A stretch of DNA of 30,922 nucleotides, taken from assembly GCA_035534455.1 (NCBI GenBank), contig DATLRV010000043.1, positions 1 through 30,922 on the forward strand, given 5' to 3'. This stretch comes from JAJYVT01 sp035534455. GTDB taxonomy: Bacteria; Actinomycetota; Acidimicrobiia; Acidimicrobiales; RAAP-2. Below are positions 15,452 to 23,897 of the stretch, one piece after another. The position numbers were made by a program, and so were the translations under genes. Numbering within the stretch: position 1 is the stretch's first letter; each line of letters begins with the position of its first letter. The notes beneath the pieces were generated by a model. That model ran no database searches. It was given only the letters and a program-made list of their open reading frames with translations, and had not been told where the DNA came from.

Positions 15452-16242
15452 CGGCGAGGGCCGCGGCACCGATGGCGCGCACGAACACGGACACTCCGGG
15501 GCCGTCGCAACCGGGCGACGGATCCTCGCTCGCCCTGAGGGCGCGCGACACGATCTTGCGCGCCATCCTCCGCGAGCAATTCGCCACAGGTCGCCTCCCC
15601 GCCGAGGACGAGCTGGCGCGTCAGGTCGGCGTCAGCAGGACCACCATCCGCGCCGCATTGCAGTCACTCGAGCAGCACGGTCTCATCACCCGCACCCCGC
15701 GTCGTGGCACGGTCGTGCACGAACGCATGAGCCCGTCACTGGTCGCGCTCCAGCGGCTCATCAGCTTCGCAGAGCTCCTGCGCGAACAGGGGCACGAGGT
15801 GACCTATGCGCCGTCCCTGCGATCGACGACCACCCCGGACGAGCTGGTGTGCCAGACGCTCGGGATCGGCGCGGACGTCGAGTGCTACGAGATCGAGCGC
15901 CTGGTCCACGCCGACGGCCAGCCGGCGACGTGGGCCATCGACGTCTTCCCCAAGGCGAGCTTCGTCCAGCCCCTCGAGATGTCGGATGGGTTCCCAGCAT
16001 CGCCCTTCGACATGGACCAGCGCCTCCTGGTCGACCCGATCGACCACAGCGTCGCCCAGATCCTTCCGCACATGCCAGGCGACGAGCTCGTCGCCAAGCT
16101 CCAGCTCGAGCCGAACGAGCCGTGCATCCTTCTCAGGGAGGTCCACTACTCGGGGCGGGGAACGCCGATCGGCTTCAGCGCCATTCACGTCAACGACCGC
16201 TTCGTCCGCTTCGAGCTTCTGCGGCAAAGGGGGAGCCTGTGA
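15448..16242 (+). CDS. GntR family transcriptional regulator, HutC/UTRA type
   Basis: A 264-residue DNA-binding regulator. The winged helix-turn-helix is at about residues 29-92 (TILRAILREQFATGRLPAEDEL, ARQVGVSRTTIRAALQSLE, HGLITRTPRRGTVV). The UTRA effector domain follows to the C-terminus, ending IGFSAIHVNDRFVRFELLRQ, typical of HutC-like members that sense small molecules. ATG 15448 overlaps the hydantoinase stop (ATGA); ATG 15472 is an alternative. Its stop overlaps the Mo-hydroxylase start (GTGA). Being inside the catabolic operon, it probably regulates the operon and itself in response to a substrate or intermediate. The operator is not proven; the twin dyads at 7462-7507 are a candidate. 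Confidence 0.92.
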   Translation: MTARAAAPMARTNTDTPGPSQPGDGSSLALRARDTILRAILREQFATGRLPAEDELARQVGVSRTTIRAALQSLEQHGLITRTPRRGTVVHERMSPSLVALQRLISFAELLREQGHEVTYAPSLRSTTTPDELVCQTLGIGADVECYEIERLVHADGQPATWAIDVFPKASFVQPLEMSDGFPASPFDMDQRLLVDPIDHSVAQILPHMPGDELVAKLQLEPNEPCILLREVHYSGRGTPIGFSAIHVNDRFVRFELLRQRGSL

Positions 16243-18557
16243 TACCGCTCGTCGAACTGGTCCCGGACGTCGAACCGCCGACAGAGGTCATGGGGATCGG
16301 GACGTCGGCGCCGCGCCTGGAAGACCGCCCGCTCGTCCAGGGTCGAGGCTGCTTCGTGGGTGACTTCAAGCGCCCGGGCATGCTCCACGCGGCGATCATC
16401 CGGAGCCCGTACGCACATGCGAGGATCACGGGGATCGAGGTGTCTGCAGCCATGGCGCTCGAGGGCGTCCACGACGTCGTCGTCGGTGCGGACCTCCCCA
16501 GCGACACGCTGATCCCGATGCGGCAGTTCAGAGTCCCCGGGGCCGAGCTCTTCCTCCAGTCCCCGATGGCCCGCGATGTCGTGCGGTACTCAGGAGAGCC
16601 CGTCGCCGTGGTGATCGCCGACTCGCGCTACATCGCCGAGGACGCAGCCGAGCTCGTCGAGATCGACTTCGAGGAGCTTCCCGTGGTGCTGGATGCCGAG
16701 GTGGCGCTCGCCGCCGACGCGCCGCGCCTCCACCAAGGAACCCCGTCGAACGTCGCCGGGGACATGGTGATCGGGCACGGTGACGTGGACCAGGCGTTCG
16801 CGTCCGCCGACCTCGTCTTGGAGGAGGTCCTCCGCATCCAGCGACACGCGGCGGTGCCGTTGGAGACGCGGGGCCTCGTGGCGGAGTTCGACGAGGCGGA
16901 AGGGTCCTTGACGGTGTGGGGCGCTGCGAAGATCCCCCACGTCAACAAGGGCATCCTCGCGCGGTTGCTCGGCTGGGAGGAGCGCAGGATCCGACTGGTC
17001 GAGCTCCACGTCGGCGGCGGCTTCGGGGCGCGGGGCGAGTTCTACCCGGAGGACTACCTGATCCCGTTCTGCGCGATGAGGTGCAAGCGCCCGATCGCCT
17101 GGATCGAAGACCGCGACGAGAATCTCCGGGCGATGAACCACTCCCGGGAGCAGATCCACCACGTCTCGGTCGCCGTTCGGGCCGACGGGAAGTTCCTCGG
17201 CCTGAAGGACGAGCTGATCTGCGACACCGGCGGGTACATCCGTACGCACGGCATGACGGTCCCTGCAATGGCGGCCGCCATGATGCCCGGCCCCTACGAA
17301 TGGCCCGCGTACCACTGCCACGTCCAGAGCGTGGTCACGAACAAGACGCCGGCCGGCACGTACCGTTCGCCTGGACGGTACGAAGCGAACTTCGTACGCG
17401 AGCGGCTGCTGGACATGGTCGCTCACCGTCTCGGCATCGATCCGGTCGAGCTGCGCCGGCGGAACCTGCTTGCCGAAGACGTGTTCCCCTACGACGCCGG
17501 CACGACGTATGACGGGCACGACGTCATCTTCGACAGCGGGAAGTACGAGCTGCTGCTCGACAAGTCCATCGAGTGCTTCGACGTCGACGCGATGCGGCGA
17601 TGGCGCGACGAGCCGGTGCAAGGACCGCTCCGGCGCGGTGTGGGCATGGCCTTCTTCGTCGAGAAGGCCGGCCCGGCGGTGAAGGAGTACGCCCGGGTCG
17701 AGGTCGGCGCGACCGGAGAGGTCGTCGTGTTCTCGGGTACCGCGTCCGTGGGCCAAGGGGTGGAAACCGTGCTGGCCCAGGTGTGTGCGAGCCACTTGGG
17801 GATCCCCTACGAGCGGATCAGTGTCAAGCACGGCGACACCGCCGTGATCCCCGAAGGCATGGGTGCGTTCGGCAGCCGGGCCGCCATGCTCGGTGGCGCG
17901 GCCGTCATGCTCGCCGCGCGAGACGTGAGGGAGCACGTCCTCAAGCTCGCGTCCGACGAGCTCGAGGCCGCGCCGGAGGACCTCAAGCTGGCCGCGGGAG
18001 GTGTGGTCGTGCGCGGGTCCGAGTCGAAGCGGGTCGCGTGGTCCCGGCTCGTCGAGCTGAACGGTGGCACATTCAAGGAGGAAGGGCGCTACAGCTGCGA
18101 GTTCCTCGGCTATCCGTACGGCGTGCACTTCGCCGCGGTCGAGGTCGACACCGAGACGGGTGGCATCGAGATCAAGAAGTACGCCGTGGGATACGACGTC
18201 GGGCGCTGCATCAATCCGATGCTGATCCGGGGGCAGATCACCGGCGGTGCGGCCCAGGGAATCGGAGGAGCGCTCTACGAGGAGTTCGCCTTCGACCCGA
18301 ACGGCCAGCCGCTCGCGGCGAGCTTCATGGACTACCTGCTCCCGACCGTCCAAGAGGTGCCCAAGATCGACATCTTGGTCACGGAGGACGCGCCCTGCCC
18401 GCTCAACCCGCTCGGGGTGAAGGGCGCGGGAGAAGGTGGGACCGCGGCCGTCGGCGCCGCACTCGCCAACGCCGTCTCCGACGCGCTCGGCGTCGAGGTG
18501 ACGGCGTTGCCACTGTCCCCGGAACGGATCGCCCAGCTCATCGGAGGCAATCAGTGA
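16239..18557 (+). CDS. molybdenum hydroxylase large (Mo-cofactor) subunit, CoxL/XdhB-type
   Basis: The 772-residue catalytic subunit of a xanthine dehydrogenase/aldehyde oxidase-family enzyme, which hydroxylates heteroaromatic C-H bonds or oxidises aldehydes. The N-terminal domain (LEDRPLVQGRGCFVGD, LHAAIIRSPYAHARI) is followed by Mo-cofactor loops HVGGGFGARG, the active-site loop TYRSPGR (residues 374-380), GTASVGQGVET, GQITGGAAQGIGGALYEE, and the catalytic Glu732 in KGAGEGGT. The loop is neither the AYRCSFR of true CO dehydrogenase nor the AYRGAGR of form II, so CO oxidation is unlikely. GTG 16239 overlaps the GntR stop by 4 nt; the frame stays open upstream only through gntR. The M and S subunit genes follow with 4-nt overlaps. 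Confidence 0.92.
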   Translation: MIPLVELVPDVEPPTEVMGIGTSAPRLEDRPLVQGRGCFVGDFKRPGMLHAAIIRSPYAHARITGIEVSAAMALEGVHDVVVGADLPSDTLIPMRQFRVPGAELFLQSPMARDVVRYSGEPVAVVIADSRYIAEDAAELVEIDFEELPVVLDAEVALAADAPRLHQGTPSNVAGDMVIGHGDVDQAFASADLVLEEVLRIQRHAAVPLETRGLVAEFDEAEGSLTVWGAAKIPHVNKGILARLLGWEERRIRLVELHVGGGFGARGEFYPEDYLIPFCAMRCKRPIAWIEDRDENLRAMNHSREQIHHVSVAVRADGKFLGLKDELICDTGGYIRTHGMTVPAMAAAMMPGPYEWPAYHCHVQSVVTNKTPAGTYRSPGRYEANFVRERLLDMVAHRLGIDPVELRRRNLLAEDVFPYDAGTTYDGHDVIFDSGKYELLLDKSIECFDVDAMRRWRDEPVQGPLRRGVGMAFFVEKAGPAVKEYARVEVGATGEVVVFSGTASVGQGVETVLAQVCASHLGIPYERISVKHGDTAVIPEGMGAFGSRAAMLGGAAVMLAARDVREHVLKLASDELEAAPEDLKLAAGGVVVRGSESKRVAWSRLVELNGGTFKEEGRYSCEFLGYPYGVHFAAVEVDTETGGIEIKKYAVGYDVGRCINPMLIRGQITGGAAQGIGGALYEEFAFDPNGQPLAASFMDYLLPTVQEVPKIDILVTEDAPCPLNPLGVKGAGEGGTAAVGAALANAVSDALGVEVTALPLSPERIAQLIGGNQ

Positions 18558-19426
18558 AGCCCGCAGAGTTCGAATATGTCGCACCGGCGACCGTCGAGGA
18601 GGCCCTCTCCTATCTCGGCGAGCACGGGGACGAGTCGAAGCTCCTGGCCGGTGGCCAGAGCCTCGTTCCGATGATGAACTTCCGGCTGGCCCGGCCGGAG
18701 CGACTCGTCGACCTCAACGGCATCGCCGGCCTCTCCTACATCGAGCACCGCGACTCGCACCTTGCGATCGGCGCCATGACCCGGCACCGCGCGCTCGAGC
18801 ATTCGGACCTGCTGGCCGCGGGTTGGCCGCTCATCACGGAGGCCGTCGGTTGGATCGGGCACCAGCAGATCCGCAACCGGGGCACGATCGGGGGTTCGGT
18901 CGCGCATGCCGATCCCGCCGCTGAGCTCCCGGTCACGTTGACGGCGCTCGATGCCCGGTTCCGCGTCCGGTCGCACCGCGGCGAGCGCACTCTTGCGTGC
19001 GCGGACTTCTTCGCCTCCAGCTTCATGACGACGCTCGAGCCGGACGAGATGCTGGTCGAAGTCGAGGTGCCCGCGCTTCCCGAGCGGAGTGGGTCGAGCT
19101 TCATGGAGTTCGCCCGTCGCCATGGCGACTTCGGGCTCGGCGGTGCGGCGGTGGTCCTCACCACGGACGGCTCCGGCGCGTGCTCCCAGGCGCGGATCGC
19201 GTTGCTCGCGGCGGCGCCCGTCCCCGTGAGGGCGGGTGCTGCCGAGGACCTGCTCGTCGGCTCGTCGCTCGACGACGCCACGCTGTCGGCCGCTGCGGAC
19301 GCGGCGGTCGAGGGGCTGAGCCCTTCGGGTGACATCCATGGCGGCACGGCGTACCGGTTGAGGCTGTTGCGGACGATGACGCACAGAGCGCTGACGACTG
19401 CGGCGAGAAGGAGTTTGGGAGAATGA
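18554..19426 (+). CDS. molybdenum hydroxylase FAD-binding medium subunit, CoxM-type
   Basis: The 290-residue flavin subunit that passes electrons from the iron-sulfur subunit to the acceptor. FAD-binding motifs are AGGQSLVPMMNFRLARP near residues 30-50 and TIGGSVAHADPAAELP near residue 110, followed by the C-terminal CO_deh_flav_C domain. GTG 18554 overlaps the large-subunit stop (GTGA) with GGAGG (18543-18547) 6 nt upstream. Its stop overlaps the small-subunit ATG. Gene order L-M-S differs from the M-S-L order of classical cox operons. Confidence 0.93.
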   Translation: MKPAEFEYVAPATVEEALSYLGEHGDESKLLAGGQSLVPMMNFRLARPERLVDLNGIAGLSYIEHRDSHLAIGAMTRHRALEHSDLLAAGWPLITEAVGWIGHQQIRNRGTIGGSVAHADPAAELPVTLTALDARFRVRSHRGERTLACADFFASSFMTTLEPDEMLVEVEVPALPERSGSSFMEFARRHGDFGLGGAAVVLTTDGSGACSQARIALLAAAPVPVRAGAAEDLLVGSSLDDATLSAAADAAVEGLSPSGDIHGGTAYRLRLLRTMTHRALTTAARRSLGE

Positions 19427-19929
19427 CTGTGGACATCTCACTCGAGGTCAATGGGTCAAGGGTGCAGGGAAGCGTCGAACCGCGCCTCCTCCTCGCGGAC
19501 TTCCTCCGCGACGAGCTCGGGCTCACCGGCACGCATGTCGGCTGCGAGCACGGCGTGTGCGGGGCCTGCACGATCCAGCTCGATGGTGAGCCGGTCCGTT
19601 CGTGCCTGATGTTCGCCGTGCAGGCTCGCGGCCACCGTGTCGAAACCGTCGAAGGGTTGGCGCCATCCCCGGAGGAGCTCCACCCGCTCCAGCAGGCGTT
19701 CCACGAGCACCACGCACTCCAGTGCGGCTTCTGCACGCCCGGCATCCTCATGACGATGGAGGCACTGCTGCGGGTGACGCCGGCGCCGACCCCCGAGCAG
19801 GTGAGGACAGCGCTTTCTGGAAACCTGTGCAGGTGCACCGGCTACCAGAACATCGTGACCGCGGTGCTGGAGACCGCCCGTCGGCTCGAGCGGGACGGCA
19901 GCCCGGTCGAGCAGGCGTCTGCCCCGTGA
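19423..19929 (+). CDS. molybdenum hydroxylase [2Fe-2S] small subunit, CoxS-type
   Basis: The 168-residue electron-transfer subunit with two [2Fe-2S] clusters. The plant-ferredoxin-type cluster uses the Cys in GCEHGVCGAC and a further Cys in VRSCLMF. The C-terminal helical cluster uses CGFCTPG and CRCTGYQNI. All eight cysteines are visible. ATG 19423 overlaps the medium-subunit stop by 4 nt, so L, M and S are translationally coupled. It ends the tightly coupled run; a 78-bp gap without other features precedes the next gene. Confidence 0.95.
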   Translation: MTVDISLEVNGSRVQGSVEPRLLLADFLRDELGLTGTHVGCEHGVCGACTIQLDGEPVRSCLMFAVQARGHRVETVEGLAPSPEELHPLQQAFHEHHALQCGFCTPGILMTMEALLRVTPAPTPEQVRTALSGNLCRCTGYQNIVTAVLETARRLERDGSPVEQASAP

Positions 19930-20007
19930 GGTGGCCCGGCGCGAAGCCCCCGCTCCACTTGCAGGTGATTGCCGCAGTGATCCCCGTCGTCGAATGGTGA
20001 GGTTGAC

Positions 20008-21000
20008 ATGGTGATTGACACGCACGCGCACTACCTGCCCGGGGCGCTCCTCGGCGCGCTGGAGAAGCGTGAGCGGTCCCCGCGGGTCTTCGACCGCGAC
20101 GGGCGCCCGTTCATCGAGTACGGGGAGAGGTCGGCGCAGCCGCTCACGCCTGCCTTCACCGACGTGGACGTCCTGCTCGAGCGCATGAGGGAGGCGGGGA
20201 TCGACCATTCGGTGCTGAGCGTCACGATCCCGGGGGTCGACTGGTTCGACCTGCGCGACGCCACCGCTCTCGCCAGGGACTGCAACGCCGAGATGGCCGA
20301 GCTGTGCCGGTCCCATCCCGATCAGATCTCGGGGCTCGCGACGGTGCCACTTCAGTTTCCCGAACTTGCGGTCGACGTGCTCCAATCCGCTGTTCGTGAC
20401 GGGCTGAAGGGGGCCATGATCTACTCGAACGTCGCAGGTGGGCATCTCGACGACCCGGACCGGCGGCAGTTCTTCGACGCCGCTGCCGAGCTGGACGCCC
20501 CGATCCTGCTCCACCCCACGTACCCCCTGTGCGCGCCGACGGTCGCTGTCCACGGGATGCTCGAGATCGCGGGGTTCCTCTTCGACACGACGACTGCCGC
20601 CTTGCGCCTGGTGTTCGACGGCCTCTACGAACGTCATCCGGACTTCAAGTTCATCGTCCCGCACGCGGCAAGCCTGATCCCGTACTTCGTCGGCCGCATC
20701 GATCACTTCGGGGTGAACAGGCCCGGATCGGCCGGCGACCTCACCGGTCTCCCGAGCGACCACATTCGCAGGTTCTTCACCGACACGGTGTGCAATTGGC
20801 CGCCGGCCATACGCCTCTCAATCGACTTTTTCGGCGTCGACAAGATCATGCTGGGCAGCGACCACCCGTTCTGGCCGATGTCGATCGCGAAGAACGTCCT
20901 CGACGATCTCGAACTTTCGGCGAGTGACCGGGCGAAGATCGAATTCGAGAACGCGGTGCGGCTGTTCCAGCTGAGCATCCCGTCAGCGGTGGGCACGTGA
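20008..21000 (+). CDS. amidohydrolase family 2 protein (ACMSD-like decarboxylase/hydrolase)
   Basis: A 330-residue TIM-barrel metal enzyme of the Amidohydro_2 group, which includes aminocarboxymuconate-semialdehyde decarboxylase (ACMSD), gamma-resorcylate decarboxylase and some lactonases. The metal motif DTHAHYLP gives His6 and His8; further ligands are His169 (LLHPTYP), His219 (VPHAAS) and Asp285 (LGSDHPFW). The SDHPF element is characteristic of the decarboxylases. ATG 20008 has a weak GAGG site. The stop overlaps the next gene's start. Decarboxylation of a ring-cleavage product would fit the neighbourhood, but hydrolysis cannot be excluded. Confidence 0.88.
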   Translation: MVIDTHAHYLPGALLGALEKRERSPRVFDRDGRPFIEYGERSAQPLTPAFTDVDVLLERMREAGIDHSVLSVTIPGVDWFDLRDATALARDCNAEMAELCRSHPDQISGLATVPLQFPELAVDVLQSAVRDGLKGAMIYSNVAGGHLDDPDRRQFFDAAAELDAPILLHPTYPLCAPTVAVHGMLEIAGFLFDTTTAALRLVFDGLYERHPDFKFIVPHAASLIPYFVGRIDHFGVNRPGSAGDLTGLPSDHIRRFFTDTVCNWPPAIRLSIDFFGVDKIMLGSDHPFWPMSIAKNVLDDLELSASDRAKIEFENAVRLFQLSIPSAVGT

Positions 21001-21560
21001 TGGCACGTCTCCCGTATCTCGAAGCCGAGCAATCGACGGATCCCGAAAGCGTCGCGCGCGCCTACGCGTTCGTGACGGGCCTCGGCCGCCCCGTCGCGTA
21101 CCTGTACAAGGTGCTCGCCAATCAGCCAGCGGCGCTCCAGGCGTTCCTCGGGATGTCCCACTACGTCCGCGATACGTCGAGCCTCGACAAGCGGCTCCTC
21201 GAAGCAGCGGTGCTCGCAACGGCGCGGGAGCTCGACCAACCCTACGAGCGAGCGCACCACGAACGGAGCGCGGTGGCCGCCGGCGTGCCGGCACAGACCG
21301 TCGAGGCAATTGTGAACGGTCGGACGGAGACGCTCGGGCCGCTCGAACGCGCGGTCGTCGCCTACGCGGAGCAGGTGGCCGATCACCGCGATGTGGATGA
21401 GACCGTCCTCGCCGAGTTGCGGAGGGAGCTCGGCGACGCGGGGCTCACGGATCTCGTGGTCTCGGTGGCCTGGTACCACCTTTGCGCCGCGATTCTCGGG
21501 CCGCTCCATGTCGAGCTCGAACCGGAGTACCTGGAGCCGGCGTCCGGGGGTGCGACGTGA
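20997..21560 (+). CDS. CMD family protein without CxxC (LYKxLAN type)
   Basis: A 187-residue helical protein of the carboxymuconolactone decarboxylase family. It lacks the CxxC pair but keeps the YERAHH motif (ExxHH, as in the decarboxylase branch) and the opening YLYKVLANQPAALQAF, shared with the minus-strand CMD protein at 28448-28987. Redox activity like AhpD is therefore unlikely; lyase or binding roles are possible. GTG 20997 overlaps the amidohydrolase stop; the next codon is ATG (21000), an equally good start. Its stop overlaps the second large-subunit start (GTGA 21557-21560), so it is coupled to both neighbours. Confidence 0.8.
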   Translation: MMARLPYLEAEQSTDPESVARAYAFVTGLGRPVAYLYKVLANQPAALQAFLGMSHYVRDTSSLDKRLLEAAVLATARELDQPYERAHHERSAVAAGVPAQTVEAIVNGRTETLGPLERAVVAYAEQVADHRDVDETVLAELRRELGDAGLTDLVVSVAWYHLCAAILGPLHVELEPEYLEPASGGAT

Positions 21561-23893
21561 CGGTCGTCGAGCTCGAGCGGTCGGTGCGAGCGCCGTACAT
21601 CGGTCGCCCGGTCCTGCGTCCAGGTGACGAGGACCTGCTCCGCGGGGTTGCGAAGTACGTCGGCGACCTCCGCCCGGGGTCGATGTTGCACGCCGCGATA
21701 CTCCGTAGCCCGTTCGCCCACGCACGGATCGGTTCGATCGACGTCACGAACGCCGTGTCGTCCCCTGGGGTGACGCTCGTCGTGACGGGCCGGGAGCTGC
21801 ACGAGCAGTGTCCGTTCTTGCACACCGAGATCGGCGCCGCCGACATCTTCAACCCGGACCGCCCGCTCCTCGCAGTGGACAAGGCCCGGTTTGCCGGTGA
21901 AGGGGTCCTCGCCGTCGTGGCGGAGTCGCGGTACCTGGCGGAGGACGCCATCGACCGCGTCGAGGTGGATTGGGATCCCTTGGATCCCGTGCTCGACGCC
22001 GTGTCCGCTCTGGCCGACGGTGCGCCGCAGGTGCACGAGTCCGTGCCCGGAAACTGCTACTCGCACCGGCAGGTGGCCCTCGGTGACGTCCCGGGCGCAC
22101 TGACCGACGCGCACCTCGTCATTGAGAGGGAGATCAGGCACCCCCGCGTGATGGGCTCGCCGATGGAGTGTCGAGGAGTGGTTGCGGTACCCGACGGCGA
22201 CCGCCTCTCCGTCTGGGTGTCGACGCAGGCGCCACATGCCGTCCACGACGCGATCGTCCGCGTGCTGGGCATCCCGACTGACCGGCTGCGCGTCGTGTGC
22301 CCGGAAGTGGGCGGGGGGTTCGGCCAGAAGGCCCATGTCTACCCCGAGGACATCCTCGTTCCCTGGCTCGCGGTCCGGCTGGGGCGGCCGGTCCAATGGC
22401 TGGAGGACCGGCTCGAACATCTCGCCAGCGCCAACCACGCCCGGGACCAAGCCGTGCGGGTGAGAGCGGGGCTGGCCGCCGACGGCCAGTTGCTCGGCAT
22501 CCACGCGAAGGTCGTCGGCAACGTGGGAGCCTACGGCGTCCATCCGATGGGTCCCCTCTTGGACATGAACACGTGCTGTGGGTTGATCCCCGGTCCGTAC
22601 GACGTCCGCAACTACTCGTTCGACAGCACCGCGGTCGTCACGAACAAGGCGCCCGGCGGGGCATATCGCGGCGTCGGGATGACCACCGCGGTCCTTGTCC
22701 ACGAGCGATTGATGGACATCGCCGCGCGAACGCTCGGGATGGATCCGGCGGACATACGACGTCGCAATCTCGTCCCGACGGCCAGCATGCCGTACACGAG
22801 CGCAACCGGGCACCCCTACGAGAGCGGCGACTTCACCGCCACGCTCGAGGCTGCGCTCAGCGCCTTCGACTACGAGTCGGCGAGGCTGGAGCAGGCGGCG
22901 GCGCGTACGGACGGCCGCAGGATCGGAATCGGCATCGCCTCCTACGTGGAAGTGACGGCCGGAGGGTCCCGGACCTTCGTCGGCAGGGGGATGGTGGACG
23001 TCCACGCGGTCGACCGTTCCCGGATCTGGGTCGACGGGTCCGGCCACGTGCAGGTGCAGAGCACCTGCCCCGACATCGGCCAAGGAAGCCACACCACCTT
23101 TGCGCAGGTGGCCGCCGACGTGCTGGGGCTCGATCTCGACAGGGTGCACGTCCAGCACGCGGACACGAGCCAGGTCCCGACCGGTTTCGGCACCGGCATG
23201 AGCCGAAGCTCGTCCGCCGGCGCGACCGCGGTCGAGCGCGCGGCGTCCCAGCTCAGGGATCGGGTGCTGGCCGTCGCCGCAGAACGACTCGGCAGGCCGA
23301 CGACCGACTTGACCATCGAGGGCACCGCAGTCCGCGCGCTCTCCGATCCCGTCCTCTCGCTCGAGCTCGCCGAGCTCGCCGGGGACGAGCGCCAGCGTGC
23401 GGGATTGGACGTCGAGGTGGTGTACGACCCCGCCCAGGCGAGCCACCCGTTCGCGGCGCACGTGTGCATGGTCGAGGTCGACGGCGACACTGGCGCCGTC
23501 TCGGTCCTCCGCTACGTGGTGGCGGAGGACTGTGGCCGGGTCATCAACCCGTTGATCGTCGACGGGCAGATCCAGGGCGGCACCGCCCAGGGGATCGGGA
23601 CCGCGCTTTTCGAAGAGCTCGTGTACGCCGACGACGGCCAGCTCGTGACGGGAAGCTTCATGGACTACCTGCTGCCGACCGCAGCGGACATTCCCGACTT
23701 CGAGATCCATCATCTCGAGACGCCGTCCACCAACCACGAGCTGGGGACGAAGGGCGTGGGGGAGGGTGGCACGATCGCCGCGCCCGCGTGCCTCGCGAAC
23801 GCGATCTCGGACGCGCTCGACGCCGAAGTCAACTCGCTCCCTGCGAGTCCCGAGCGCGTGCTGGAACTTCTCAACGCTTCGAAGGAGGCTTGA
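21557..23893 (+). CDS. second molybdenum hydroxylase large subunit (CoxL/XdhB-type)
   Basis: A 778-residue Mo-cofactor subunit paralogous to that at 16239. It has LRGVAKYVGDLRPG and LHAAILRSPFAHARI at the N-terminus, then EVGGGFGQKA, active-site loop AYRGVGM (369-375), CPDIGQGSHT, GQIQGGTAQGIGTALFEE and catalytic Glu736 in KGVGEGGT. The GGGFGQK form and the AYRGVGM loop differ from the first copy (GGGFGAR, TYRSPGR), so the two probably act on different substrates. No medium or small subunit genes accompany it here; it may share those at 18554-19929. GTG 21557 overlaps the CMD stop by 4 nt. The next gene starts 4 bp after its stop, so the two are likely co-transcribed. Confidence 0.92.
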   Translation: MTVVELERSVRAPYIGRPVLRPGDEDLLRGVAKYVGDLRPGSMLHAAILRSPFAHARIGSIDVTNAVSSPGVTLVVTGRELHEQCPFLHTEIGAADIFNPDRPLLAVDKARFAGEGVLAVVAESRYLAEDAIDRVEVDWDPLDPVLDAVSALADGAPQVHESVPGNCYSHRQVALGDVPGALTDAHLVIEREIRHPRVMGSPMECRGVVAVPDGDRLSVWVSTQAPHAVHDAIVRVLGIPTDRLRVVCPEVGGGFGQKAHVYPEDILVPWLAVRLGRPVQWLEDRLEHLASANHARDQAVRVRAGLAADGQLLGIHAKVVGNVGAYGVHPMGPLLDMNTCCGLIPGPYDVRNYSFDSTAVVTNKAPGGAYRGVGMTTAVLVHERLMDIAARTLGMDPADIRRRNLVPTASMPYTSATGHPYESGDFTATLEAALSAFDYESARLEQAAARTDGRRIGIGIASYVEVTAGGSRTFVGRGMVDVHAVDRSRIWVDGSGHVQVQSTCPDIGQGSHTTFAQVAADVLGLDLDRVHVQHADTSQVPTGFGTGMSRSSSAGATAVERAASQLRDRVLAVAAERLGRPTTDLTIEGTAVRALSDPVLSLELAELAGDERQRAGLDVEVVYDPAQASHPFAAHVCMVEVDGDTGAVSVLRYVVAEDCGRVINPLIVDGQIQGGTAQGIGTALFEELVYADDGQLVTGSFMDYLLPTAADIPDFEIHHLETPSTNHELGTKGVGEGGTIAAPACLANAISDALDAEVNSLPASPERVLELLNASKEA

Positions 23894-23897
23894 CCAG

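Noticed and set aside
15849..16238. Upstream extension of the first Mo-hydroxylase large subunit
   Set aside because: It runs within the gntR gene in another frame; GTG 16239 gives the normal N-terminus.
16239..19929. Aerobic CO dehydrogenase (coxLMS)
   Set aside because: The large-subunit loop is TYRSPGR, not the AYRCSFR of form I CO dehydrogenase, so I call a general molybdenum hydroxylase.
21383..23737. A 784-codon minus-strand open frame
   Set aside because: It lies antisense to the second Mo-hydroxylase large subunit, which has full family motifs.
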